DNA of 64,000 bases. Origin: Heterotrichella gracilis (taxonomy: Eukaryota; Sar; Xanthophyceae; Tribonematales; Xanthonemataceae). The position numbers and the translations under genes were made by a program. The notes below the pieces were generated by a model. That model was not told where the DNA came from. It saw only the letters and a program-made list of their open reading frames with translations, and ran no database searches. Location: NCBI GenBank assembly GCA_032358255.1, contig JAULBX010024295.1:1-64000 (forward strand), given 5' to 3'. Below, piece by piece: positions 20,701 to 32,526 of the stretch (its first letter is position 1; every line of letters starts with the position of its first letter).

Positions 20701-23555
20701 GGCCCTATGTAGCCTGTGACCAGCAGCAGCACATACGCACCAACCGCTGCCGCCACCGCCCCAACAACCACCGCCCGCACAAATGCCTCAAATGTGCGCT
20801 GGTCAGTCAGCTTGGAGCGCATCCAGGTGAGGAAAGCAAGGACCTGGGTAGGGAAGGAACATTTGGACAATGCAGGTGCCCCGCGCCGAGGACACATGTG
20901 CATGCACTTAGTGAAGTGCAGGGTAGGCCAGTGCAGCTCAAGCGCCTGGTATCAATGCTATATCACATGTCAGTCATGATCTCACAGCAGGATTAGCATC
21001 TGCCAGACAAGCGTGGGGAATGCGTGCAGCCAGGTGACGGGTGTCAGCAGTGGTGCCATGGTTTCCAAGGTCCTACCTGCAGGCCTATGAACACCGCAAT
21101 GAAGGCGAGGTGCTCCGACGACTGCACATGGTTGAAGCCGATGAAGCGAACCTGCGGGGTGTGGGGTGTTAAATAACCCCTACACTAGGGTATTGAATGC
21201 CACACCAGACTACATTAGCTATGCCATCATGCACTTTTGCCCTGGCCCCTCACCCCTTGCAGGGTGCATTAGCCATGCCCCCATCCAGCCCTGATGCTGC
21301 ACCACCCAGCCAACATGCCTCATGGTCTTGAGGTCCATGGGTGCATGCTGGTACTCATATATTCCCCCCATAACACTACCCCGCATATTGCGCCCGCCAC
21401 CAACACACGCGCCTCCCTCTCCTACCCACCTGCATGGCCAGCACTGTGCCCAGTATGAAGAACGATGTGTATGCCACGTACAGGCGGCTGCTTGCCCTGC
21501 CCGCCACCACCATGACCAGGGCGTACAGTGGGAGCAGGTTGGTGATGAAGATGTAGCCGCCCCATGCAGCCGCCATGTAGAAGTAGGACAGCGCGGCGCA
21601 CAGGGACCAGGCAAGGGAACCTGGGGAGGTGGGGGCGGAAGAGTGATGGGTGAGATTCAGGCTGGCTCCATGTGTGGTAGGGAAATATGCCAGCTCAGGC
21701 GCATGCAGGGGACCAGAGCAGACTAGGGATGGAGGGTTGCAACTTGGTGTGCAGGCAGCGCCCTTCTGATGAGGGCGCACATGTGCTGACCAGGCACAGC
21801 CCGATGAAGTGTGGTGTGCTGCAACATGTCACATCTGCATGTGAATTGGTGGGATATCATGATCACCACCCATCCCCTCCCCACCTGTCTTCACCGCCTT
21901 TACAAACAGGTAGAATGTGGTGAGCATGGCGGTGATGGACACAGCCTCGTTGTCGTAGGAGCCAGCTGCGGAGCGCTGCACGTAGCCTGGGGGTGGAAGA
22001 GGCAAGATAGTTACAGGAGGCAGGGTGCTTGCTTATGCTCATGCACGTGGGGCAGCTTCCGGCACGCTTTACCCAATCTTGTGTCCACCAGGCCAGGCCC
22101 CACGCCCATCACATAAGTGATGACAGTCAAAAGACAGGAAAAGTACGTGCATAAGCAATGCCATGTGTTGGGGCAAGCTGTTGTTGCTTAGGACACTGCG
22201 GTGTGTGTGGGGGGTGGGGGCAGGGTGGGGGGCGCGTTCACTCACCAGGCACAATGGCCATGAGCGCAGCCGCCAGCAGAGCAGATGACTTGTCGTGCAG
22301 CTCGCATCCAAACAGGTATGTCACCCACACCTGCGGGGAGGAAGGGGGAGGGGGTGACTTCACACATGTAAGGACTGGAGGGCATCGCAGGCGAACATGC
22401 GCACACGGCCATGCATTTAGCATAGGCCGCGACTTTTACATGTGTATATTTACATACCACAAGCGCCATGCATGGCACGACACCATGCACCATGGCGGGA
22501 CAGGATACGCCTCCAGTGCACATGTTCCAAGTGGCATGTGGCAGGGGTTGGGCTCACCGACAGTGCTGAGAATACTGGCCCGATGAGCACGCACACGTCC
22601 TTGAGCGCCAGCGGCACACCCAATCCGCGCAGTGCCCAGTACATGGAGGAGGCGGTGGCCATCAGGCCGGGGTACACCTGGGAGGGAGGGGGTGGAACTG
22701 TGAGGAGTGGCGATGGATGGCACCCCCTACCCCACAGGATGGTGCAGCCCTCTCACACGGTATGCCAACCATGCACTGCGCTAGACATAAAGGCACAGTG
22801 GGGAGGCTCACTGACAACCTGGAATAAATCTCTCTCCCCTTGGTCCATGCAACCCGTTTATCCAAAGTCAGCACAGGTATTGGTTCTGTGTCCCCCCCCG
22901 CCCGCCTCTCACCGTTCCCCCCACCACCCTCCCCAGTGGGTACCATGACTCCCAGTCAAACCAGTTGAAGAAGGCGTACCAGCCCTTGGTGGTCAGGTAC
23001 TGTGTGGAGCGGTAGTTGAAGTAGGGGTCAAACTCGTGGATCATGCTCTCATAGCGCAGCACCGAGAACTGCACAGGGAGGGCACAGGGCTGTGGGTTAC
23101 GGATGTGCGCCAGCGAGGGGTTGTGGGGGGGGTATGTGGTGGTACTTGTTTGTGGCTGGCAGTGTGGCCCTCGCCTTCCAGTGGGTGAGGGCAACAACAA
23201 CGTTGTGTGCACACACTTGTGAGTCAAAGCTGGGGTATGCGGTGGTGCAAGCGCATGTTGTCGAGCAACACCGGTGCACCAGGTGGGCTTGTGAGTGCAT
23301 AGCGGGTGGCAGTTGGTGTGTGCGGGGCGGGGCGGGGCGGGGGCGGGGCGGGGCGGGGCGGGGCGGGGCGGGGCGGGGCGGGGCACGGGGCAATGGCCTG
23401 GTGTGTGCAAGTGCGCTGGCTGGTAGGCATCTGTGTGTGTGTGCCCTCACCAGCCTGATTGCAAACGCCAGCAGTGCCGCCAGCAGCAGTATGGATATGC
23501 GCAGCAGCGGCTCGGTCTGGCGGGGGCCCAAGGGGAGGAAGGCAGGTAGGGCCAT
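17773..23555 (-). CDS. STT3: STT3, catalytic subunit of oligosaccharyltransferase
   Basis: STT3 transfers the lipid-linked oligosaccharide to Asn in N-X-S/T sites in the ER lumen. Fourteen minus-strand exons join in frame: 23555-23451, 23068-22913, 22677-22558, 22330-22246, 21986-21885, 21620-21430, 21151-21077, 20843-20693, 20503-20385, 20050-19773, 19478-19278, 19007-18766, 18402-18221, 17961-17773 (731 aa, usual family length). Visible catalytic features: [11 protein letters not shown] (Asp49), the DxE of SYDNE (167-169), SVAE (349-352) and WWDYGYQ (547-553), with [18 protein letters not shown] downstream. Many membrane segments precede the lumenal C-terminal domain. The first Met was chosen at 23555; an in-frame Met at 23588 is possible. 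The exon 10 donor (GTGCGG at 19772) is the least certain junction, and exon 10 ends in a Gly/Lys/Arg-rich loop. Confidence 0.96.
19066..19100 (+). repeat. Short telomere-like TTTTAGGG array in an intron
   Basis: Within the STT3 intron between exons 11 and 12, GGTTTTAGGG is followed by TTTTAGGG and TTTATGATGTAGGG. Two to three copies of TTTTAGGG, the telomere unit known from Chlamydomonas, are seen. It is too short to imply an internal telomere. Confidence 0.7.
23323..23385 (+). repeat. (CGGGG)n pentamer array in STT3 intron 1
   Basis: About twelve near-perfect CGGGG units occur, with one extra G in the middle. The array lies in the first intron of STT3, whose transcript reads the C-rich complement. 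The G-rich strand could form G-quadruplexes. Confidence 0.95.
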
Positions 23556-25272
23556 GGCGCAGGTGGGGGGGGAGGGGTGAGGGCCCACAGGCCTGGCTAA
23601 CTGGTCACAAGCTGGCTGTGCTGGGCTTGATGGTCAGTAGTAGTGCTTGCTTGCTGGTGGTACTAGCAGCCCCGACTGCCTGTGAGGGTGTTGGTGGTGA
23701 GGACTGGCGTGTGGTGGGTGAGGATGGCTGACGAGGACTGCATGATTATGCTAGCACCCCTGCTGTTCCCACGATGGCGCAACAGACTCCGCAATGAGCT
23801 TCATATGCTATTGTATGTCAACGTCAGATCTGCTGGACGCACCGGCTAGTTTGAGGTCTGGCCTAGGCTGGGTGGCATGCCTACATGCATGCATATGGGT
23901 CACTGCCAAAAAATGACGCGTCTGCCCAGGGCCAAGTGGGAGGGTGTGCTTAAAATAAATGGTTGTGATTATTGCAGGCACACCCTGGGTCGTGCCGCTT
24001 CCCGGGCTCTGATGGGCGGTACAGTGGGCTACACTGGCATGTGGAATGGCATCATGCCCACCGGCGTACCGAGTAGGTATTGGTGAAAACACCAAATTGT
24101 ATTGGTGATGCCAGGAGTGGGTTGTGTCTGCAATACGGATGACCGTTGGTTGCATGGGCCTGATACCCAATGTGCGCCTTACGTATCGTGATATGTGCAG
24201 TGTGAGCTTTGGGCAGATGCCGTACTGCGAGTCGCCCCCGTTTGCAAGTTTGTGTGTTGCTGGCCATGTGTACCAAGCATGCGTTTGAAACCTTGGGTTT
24301 GAATGCACCATACTTGCTGGCACCATACTCAGACGTCGCTCCATTGGACGCGTGTCTGTTCGTGCAGCTTTGGACCGATCAACTTGGTATTTTAGCTCCT
24401 TGTTTGCGTGCCGCTGACTCTCGCTTTCAAACGTGGCCAGATGGCATGCTCGTGCTGACCGCCTGTCCCGCCCACTGCTTGACAGCAAAACTGTGTGTTT
24501 ACCGTCTAGTTAATGCGCTGATTGTGTACTGCGGACGCGCACCACCCTCCTGCGCGCACAGCGCCCCAGCCTGTACCCCAGCCCCCGGCAGCACCACCGC
24601 CACCCTCGCATGGGCACAGATCACTAGGGGTGGCGCCACCGCACCCACCGCCTACACCCACACTGCATCCTCGTCACAACCCCTGCAGCTGGACAACCCC
24701 CTCGTCACAACCCCCCCGGGTTTGGAGTGCGTGTGGCGCCAGCGGCACTGTACCAGTCTGGGAGGAGCCTGACTGGGTGCTGGGCAGCGCAGGTGAGTGG
24801 CCCTGCAGTGGTGCTTGTGACGTATGCAAGATGATAAGCTGTTGCTTTTTTTCCGTTTGTTGTCTTGTGTGGTGCGCACTTGACGTGCACATGCATACAT
24901 GGCTGGCATGCACACTTATTGCTCTGTGATCCAGCTGAGGTGTACCCACCGCCAATGTGCTACCTGTGTCAGCCCCCACACCACACCACGCCACACCACA
25001 CACATGTTAATATATGTGCCTTGTTGCCAGGGCGGTCCCTCCTTGTGGCGGTTTAGTTGTGGGCAGTAGTGGCCATGCCTCCCCCTCTCCGTCCCTAACC
25101 CGCCCCCTGAGGCGTGGCGAAGCTCCCCCCCACCCCCATGGTGGCGGAGGGGGCTGTGGGCGTAAGCAACCGCCAAGGTTGTGCTGGTGCCGCCCACCAC
25201 CCTAGCCCCCCTCGTTGCCCTCACCGCACCCGCACCCGCGCCCAAGCCGCCAGCCATCCGCCTAAGGAGAAA
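23556..25272. other. Shared upstream region of STT3 (-) and SPY (+)
   Basis: The two genes are divergent, so both promoters should lie in these 1.7 kb. No TATA box or other site could be assigned with confidence. An unusually long minus-strand open frame (23808-24488, 226 codons) and overlapping plus-strand frames exist but show no recognisable domain. A plus-strand stretch ending at about 24791 with a good donor (GCGCAG then GTGAGT) could be a non-coding or alternative first exon of SPY; a matching acceptor in frame was not found. Confidence 0.45.
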
Positions 25273-28200
25273 ATGGACCCTCCCCAGGGGCAGGCCAGTG
25301 CTGAGGAAGCAGGGGAGGAACCCGATGCCTGTCCCCTCCCCCTGCACTCCCTGGGCATTGAGGACATGGACAGTGCACCCAATGGGGTGGCGGAGGCTAG
25401 GAGTGACACAGGCCTTGCCCCACCGCAGCCGCTCGTTGCCCCGCCTGTGTTCCCCCCCGCCACCAGCCTGCAGGTGGAGGTGCAAGGAGTGGGGGTGCAG
25501 AAGGGGGGCGTGGATGCGGGGCGAGCAGGGGAGGCGGCAGGTGCTGCAGGCGAGGGCGATGCAGGGGGGGTTGGTTGCAGCGGCAGCGGCGTGGACACCT
25601 GCCGCATGGCCACTGCGCTGCTGTCGCGCAGGCGGCCACAGGATGCGCTCAAGGTGGGTGCGCAGGCCTTGGGGACATGGGACAAGGTGGAGGGGGCCCT
25701 GCCCGCCGCCCATGCACAAGCAACGTAGTGCCCGCCATACCATGCGCTCCATCGAAACCATGCCAAATCGGCTGGCAGCCATTGTCGCAAGCACATCATG
25801 TCACCAGTGCCCCCACCTGTGTGCATGGTACTGGATCATGGGCGGCCACCCCCACACACTATCAGCGGCTCCTGATCACCTTCCCCCCTCCCCTCGCAGC
25901 TCCTTGACTCTGCCCCCCCTGCCCCCGCCATGTCCCCCGACGTGCTGTGCCTGCGCGGCAAGTGCCTCATGGCAATGGGCCACAACCCAGAGGTGAGACG
26001 CACAGCCACACGCCTGGCGCCTGCATGCCAAAATGGTAGAATGCATCATTATCATGGTTCTTGCATGCCACAGATGGTGAGATGCACCATGCAAGCTGGG
26101 TGCTTCAACAGGCGCAAAACTGTCTACCAATCTGCTGTACTTTTGGTGTTCGTATTGTACAATCATGTGGTCACGCCCGTGTCCCTCCGCAGGCGTTTGC
26201 CTCCCTGGCTGTGTGCCTGCAGCAGCAACCGCGCCACCTTGAGGCGCTGGTGTCCTGCGCCGCGCTGTACAAGGTGGCGGGCATGGTGCCGGAGGCGGTG
26301 GAGTGCTGCAGGCAGGCGCTGGAGGGGGTGGGGGAGGGGGAGAGGGGGGAGGCGGACAGGCAGCGCCTCAGCCACCACCTGGCAGTGCTGCTCACAGATC
26401 TAGGTGGGGGTGGGGGGTTGCTGGGACAAGCAGGGGGACCGCGTGTGGGGTGGAATGACATGGGTATCAATGAGGGTGTCCATCCTATATGCAGGCTCCC
26501 GTCTCATTCCCAGTGCAATGTTTGCAGGCTCTCATCTCATTTCCAATGCAATGCGGTGCCGCATCAATGCATGCGCTTGTTTCTGATCCCATCCCCCACC
26601 CCTCCCACCCCTCAGGCACCGCTCGCAAGGTTGGTGGCTCACCCGAGGCCGGGCTGGAGTGCTACCGAGAAGCCGCTGCCGCCTGCCCCACCTACGCCCC
26701 CGCGCACTACAACATGGCGGTGGTGGCCAGTGAGGCGGGGCGGTGGCCGCAGGCGCTGGAGGACTACGGGCGTGCGCTTGAGCTGCAGCCGCACTACGCT
26801 GAGGCGCACTGCAACATAGGCGTCATACACAAGATAAATGTGAGGCCAGGGCAGGGGCCTGTTGGCCGGGAGCGGTTTTGAAATGCAAGGACCTCTTGTA
26901 TTGTTCTTACCCTTTTGTTTATGGAAAACAATAGGCTATTTATTATCAACGGTGTACGGTAATACAATAAATTTAAAACTTACCGTACCAAAAACTTCCT
27001 CTAAGCTTCGCTGAATGAAGATGAGCGCAATCCAACTATCAAGGTTGGGATCTCCCTACCGCAGGGCCAGCTTGAGGACGCCATTGCCTGCTACGAGCGC
27101 GCCCTGGACTGCTCACCAAACTTCTCAACAGTGCACTCCAACCTGGCCATAGCGCTCACAGAGCAGGCCACTAAGCTAAAGTTGCAAGGTGAGGCGAGGG
27201 CAAAACCCCTGCAGCATCGCTGCCTCTCCAACACATGTACTGCGCCTGAGCACATGGGCTGCACCCCACACATGCACTGCTCTGCCCATTCATGCGCACA
27301 CCCCTCCTCCCCCTCCCCCAGGCCAGCTTGACACCGCCATCAGCTTGTACCACCGTGCGCTGGCGCACAACTCTCGCTACCCGGATGCGCTGTACAACCT
27401 GGGGGTGGCGTACGGGGAGGGGGGGCAGGCGGACAAGGTGGGGGACCTGCTGAAGGAGGGTGGGGGGGGTGGGGGTGGAGGCCAGGGCTGCCATGGCATG
27501 GTACTCTGGCTAGGTTGTGAGCTGCACCTATCTGCAGCCATGGTGAAGGATGGCAACTACATTGGCTGGAAGTGCCTTGGCATCGTGTCTCTGGGGGCAT
27601 GGCAGAGGCAAAGGCAGGTTGGGGGAGGCCATGTCACGTCTGCGCTCCGCCAGCTGGCAAGGTTGCTCCTTTTCATGAACCGGGTCACCCACGTGCCAGC
27701 TGCAGCTCTCGTCCACTCCCCCCCCCTCCTCCCCCTCCTCCTCCCCGCAGGCCATCCTCATGTACGAGCTTGCCGTTGCCTTCAACCCGCAGTGCGCCGA
27801 GGCCTACAACAACCTGGGCGTGTTGTACAAGGACCAGGGGAACATTGAGCGGGCGGTGCAGTGCTACACGGCGGCGCTCAACATACGACCAAACTTTCCG
27901 CAGGTGGGGATGGGGCAGGGGGATGAGAAGGGGTTCTGGTGACGGGGCTCGGGTGGCAAGAAATCGGCGTTGCGGACATAATCACAAAGTTATGGTCCAT
28001 TATTTACCATGTCTCACTCATTCCCACATTGCGCACCTTCTCCTCTCCTCGTTTGGAAGGGTGCTGAGTGCAGTGAATGCCATGGCTGTTATACAGTACA
28101 TGGGGCAGAACTCAAGAGTGCTAATGGCACATCAACCACACGACATGATCTGCTCCCTACACCTCCGCTCACAACATGCCCGCCGCCATGCGCCGTTCCC

Positions 28201-31200
28201 CTCCTCGCGCTGACCCCCCCCTTTCCCCTCCCCCAGGGCCTGAACAACCTGTCTGTGATCTACACAGCCCAGGGCCGCGTGCGCGAGGCGGGCCACATGT
28301 TTCAGGCCGCGCTGCTTGCTGCCCCCACCTACGCTGAGGCGCACAACAACCTGGGGGTGCTGCAGCGCGACCTGGGGGCTGTGCACCAGGCCATAGACTC
28401 GTACGACAGGTGCCTGCAGCTGGCGCCGCTGTCCAGGAACGCAGGTGTGTCCGGGGGAGGAGGAAGCTGGGCAAGTATTTCTGCTGCAAGCTATTGTAAT
28501 TCTTGTCTCTGTAGTTCATCAACCTGGATGACATAAAAAAGGAACAAAAATTAGCAACAAAGTAATGTTTGGGGTTACAGATGTATTTTTAGGGCTTCCT
28601 CCTCCCTCTACGCCCTAAATCCTCCCCCGCCCCCTCCCCCTCCCCTCAGGCCAGAACAAGCTGCTTGCGCTCAACTACGTGTGCGGCGGCCAGGACGCCA
28701 GCGTGTGCCTTGCGCACCAACAGTGGGGGGCGCACTTCCAAGCGCAGTTCACACCACTGCCCCCTAGGGAGAGGGACGGGAAGGAGGACCTGGACAGACC
28801 GCTGGTGGTGAGAACGGGAATTTGGCATGACCCCTTGGCTACCCAAATGTGATTGTGATGGGTCGGCGCCGCATGCTGTGTGCTGCACTCGTTATGGTGT
28901 GGCTGGCAGCACTCCGCTTGTGCTCCTACTAGTATGGTGTCCCACCCCACACCCCACACCCCTCCCCCCCTTATGCAGGTTGGCTACCTGTCCCCCGACC
29001 TCTTCACGCACTCTGTGTCCTACTTTGCTGAGGCGCCGCTCACGCACCACCACCCGTCATGTGTGCGCGTGATTGTGTACTCCTGCGTGGCCAAGGGGGA
29101 TGCAAAGACAGCGGCGCTGAGGGAGAAGGTCACAAAGGGTGGGTACAGGGCTGGGTGGTGTAGTATGGGAGGGGGGGGAAGGCGCCCACACTGCTGTGCT
29201 GTGGCTTGTGTGTGCAGGCGGATGGGAGTTGCCAAATGTCCTTTGTCGGCGCATGTAGGGCCCAGTGTTGCATAATACACAGCGTCATGTGCACCCCCAC
29301 TCCCGCGCGTACTATCTGTGACCCTTCTCCCCCCCCCCCCAAGGTGGCGGCATGTGGCGCTCCGTCCCCTCCCTGTCTGAGCCCGCCCTGGCCCGCCTTG
29401 TTCGCGAGGATGGTGTTGACATACTGGTGGAGCTGACGGGGCACACGGCAAACAACAGGCTGGGGGTGATGGCCATGCAGCCGGCGCCCGTGCAGGTGGG
29501 GGTGGTGTCGGTTGCGAGTGCGACATATGGCGCATGCACACCAGGGTGCTGTGTGGGATCAGTGGTGGCTTCATGCATTGGGTGGTACACTAGATTGGCA
29601 TTGGCCAATCTGGGTGCGGCAGTAGGGCAAACATGCAGGATGTGGACATGGCCGGTTGTCTCCTCTCCGTTACCCTCCCACCCTGTCTCCAATCAGGTGA
29701 CTTGGATAGGCTACCCCAACAGCACCGGCCTGCCCGCCGTGCACTACCGCTTCACAGACGCCATCGCCGACCCCCCCGCCACCACCCAGACATTCACCGA
29801 GACCCTGGTGCGCCTGCCAGGCTGCATGCTGTGCTACACGCCACCTGGCGACCTGCCAGGCGTGTCTCCTCTACCAGCCGCAACGGCAGGCTTTATCACC
29901 TTTGGCTCGTTCAACAACCTGGCAAAGATGACACCAGAGGTGTGTGTGGGGTGTGAAGGGGGTGAGGCGAGGGCGTGTGATGTAGTGTGGAATGTGTGGG
30001 GAGTGCACTGCTGTCGCTGCCATTGGTGGTGGTGGAAGTGGTGCAGGGTTTTCCCATCATGTGGTTAGATTTACTGGCGCAATACCTCCTCATGCAAGTA
30101 TGGCTGCCTGGTTCTCATGGGACTTGTACATGCGGCCTCAGTGGCGCCCATCAACCCCACTCCCCGTCCCCCAGGTGATGCGGCTGTGGGCCACTATCCT
30201 CCACCGCCTGCCCACCGCCCGCCTGGTGATCAAAGCCAAGCCATTTGCATGCGACTATGCGGCGGGGCAGTACCTAGGTAAGGGGGCCAGAGCAGGGTGG
30301 GGTGGGGGGTTGCAATGGGATGTAGGCAGGCCTCACTTGTAGTGTTCCTGTTGCTGAGAAGGTGCAGTGTGGTCCTGGGAGGCGCAGAAAATAATGTAAA
30401 CATCAAAAATTGATTGATATATAAATTAGAAAAAGACTGCATTATAGTTTTAAGCATGGGTGTCAGAGTCAACAGTTTCTCACATGCAAATGCTCACATG
30501 CATGCACACAGATGGTCCACTTAAGGCCTGACTGCCACCCCTGTGTGCACATGCAGGTGTGCTTGCAGATGAGGGCCTGCCTGTGTCGCGCGTTGACCTG
30601 CTCCCCCTGGCCCCCCTCACCTCGGACCACCTGGCCACATACTCGCTGCTGGACATATCGCTGGACCCATTCCCATATGCTGGCACAACAACAACATGTG
30701 AATCACTCATCATGGGTGAGTGTGGGGGCATGTGGTACATCAGGTTGTGCACTGTGCATGCCCTTCTGTGCTGTGCGGCCGCTTCCCTGCATAGTATTCC
30801 ATCTCCAGCAAGAGGATATGACGTGAGTCCATGTGAAGTGCCACCACTGGTCAAATTCCTCCTGGCATGCCGAAATAACGTGTGCACTCTGTTGCCTCCC
30901 CTAAACTTCCACCCCATATGGCCCCCCACCCCCCCCACCCCCCCATGACCTCCGCAGGCGTCCCCTGCGTCACCCTGGCCGGCCCCTGCCATGCGCACAA
31001 CGTGGGAGTGAGCCTGCTGACCGCAGTTGGGCTGCAGGGGGAGTGGGTGGCGCGCAGCGGGGAGGAGTACGTGGATATTGCCATGCGCATGGCGACCGAC
31101 CTGCAGGTGCGTGGGGGCTGATGAGGGAGGCGGGGGAGGGAGGCCTCTACTAGGGATGGAACAGAGCACCCAGCAAGGTGTATGGGGAGTGGTGCTGCCC

Positions 31201-31450
31201 AGTAGCTGTTTGCCTGACCTGCATGTGGCTGATGTACAGTGTGCGTGTGCAGGCGCTGGCGGCTACACGTGCTACTCTGCGGGAGCGCATGCTTTCCTCC
31301 CCTCTGTGTGACGCACCCACCTTTGTCACAAACCTTGAGGCCACCTACCGCAGCCTGTGGAAAGGGTGGGTGGAGGGCAGGCAGGACCAGGTGGTTAATG
31401 GGGTGAAGGATGAAGGGGTGGAGGTCCGGGGCTCCTCTCAGCCTCAATGA
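25273..31450 (+). CDS. SPY: SPINDLY-type protein O-fucosyltransferase (TPR + GT41)
   Basis: SPY attaches O-fucose to Ser/Thr of nuclear and cytosolic proteins. Sixteen exons join in frame: 25273-25653, 25900-25992, 26193-26403, 26616-26839, 27065-27188, 27322-27437, 27751-27903, 28237-28444, 28650-28807, 28979-29138, 29344-29495, 29697-29939, 30175-30277, 30557-30715, 30958-31106, 31253-31450 (943 aa; Arabidopsis SPY is 914). An acidic Gly/Ala-rich head is followed by tandem TPRs (about residues 130-510; repeated YAEAHNNLGVL-type cores), then the catalytic region from VGYLSPDLFTHSVSYF (about 557), with ILVELTGHTANNRLG, GSFNNLAK and YAGTTTTCESL. The order of blocks follows SPY rather than the O-GlcNAc transferase SECRET AGENT. 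The start at 25273 is the first Met in a good context; an upstream exon cannot be excluded. Confidence 0.95.
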
Positions 31451-31464
31451 CAACACCTGAGACC

Positions 31465-31510
31465 TTGATTGGGGCTCTGACGACCCAACAAGGGTCAGAG
31501 CCCTAATCAA
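31465..31510 (+). repeat. Imperfect hairpin just downstream of the SPY stop
   Basis: A stem of 17 bp (31465-31481 with 31494-31510, one G-T pair) begins 15 bp after the SPY stop codon, in the expected 3' UTR. It may act in 3' end formation or transcript stability, or be a chance inverted repeat. Confidence 0.7.
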
Positions 31511-32041
31511 TGCAGCAGCTTCCGGTTCGGCATGTTGTTGTGCAGGCCCTTCACTACCTCAGCCGCCAGGGCAGCATCAGATTCCTGTCTAATAGTGTGT
31601 GATGTACATGTTCTGTTTCTTACTTCCTTTTTTTGTTTCCATTGGCATGCTACAGGCTATATAGACATTACTCAGGGAGCTGAAACTCGCAGGCTTGGGG
31701 CCCTGAACACGTCGTGCAGGGCCTGGCGCCATGTGGCATATATTTTTACCCCCTCAGCCTTTGGGGGGGGAGCAGCCATGTTGCTAAGAATAATGCGCAA
31801 GCAATGACGGTAGTGCACAATGGGGCCCGGCACCTTATTACTGAATCAGATATAGCATGCCTCTGATTTTATGACGAGGGTAAAACCTCATTTTTATTTC
31901 AAAGGTTATTCAATATGGTTAACAGTTGGAACGTCCATGGACTCCGAGTAGGCTACTAGCTCAGGCTAAGGCTGTGCGACTCAGTCAGGCTGAGCATTTC
32001 AAATTGATTAGTAACCTACGGACCAACTCAAAGTTATTATA

Positions 32042-32072
32042 AGCGGTTTCTTATATAATATAAGAAACCGCT
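32042..32072. repeat. Perfect 15-bp palindrome with one central base
   Basis: Arms AGCGGTTTCTTATAT at 32042-32056 and its exact complement at 32058-32072 flank a single A. Short flanking matches (AGTTAT / ATAACT) extend the stem imperfectly on both sides. It lies in the A/T-rich spacer. Confidence 0.95.
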
Positions 32073-32395
32073 GGATAACTATTATAGTCTTACAAAATTA
32101 TTGCGTGTGTGCACGCGCTGGCGCCAGACTGGTGTAAAGGACCTTGGGGTAATTGGTAGGGTAATGATTTCTGTTACAGATGTATAATGTCAATGGCACC
32201 AATGGACCAAGGTTCAGAGTGGCTGCGAGCGAGACATTGGTAACCACGTTGGACACGATTGAGACTAGACTAAGTCTTGCCAAGCTTCAGAGTGGACGCG
32301 TTGAATTATATCCATATGGCTTATATAGCCTAAGGCGTGACTGTTCTAGTCTCGGAATGTTCCTTGTAGGAGGTTCTTGTGCATACAGTTCCAAA

Positions 32396-32526
32396 GAATC
32401 TAGTAGCTGTATCACTGCTATGAATCTTCCTAACAGGTCTGGGAAATGTCTGGAATAATCAGATTATTCCAGACATTTCCCAGACCTGTTAGGAAGATTC
32501 ATAGCAGTGATACAGCTACTAGATTC
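32396..32526. repeat. Perfect 65-bp inverted repeat with a 1-nt centre
   Basis: Positions 32396-32460 are the exact reverse complement of 32462-32526, with one A between. No mismatch was seen in 65 bp. The arms are of mixed composition, not simple sequence. Such a structure can extrude a cruciform or yield a long RNA hairpin; it could also be a foldback element or an assembly artefact. Confidence 0.97.

Noticed and set aside
24209-24772. 187-codon plus-strand frame upstream of SPY
   Set aside because: It overlaps an equally long minus-strand frame, has no domain, and does not splice in frame to SPY.
26161-31450. O-GlcNAc transferase (SECRET AGENT/OGT) as an alternative name for SPY
   Set aside because: The order and wording of the TPRs and the GSFNNLAK and YAGTTTTCESL blocks follow SPINDLY; the SPY clade is now known to transfer fucose.
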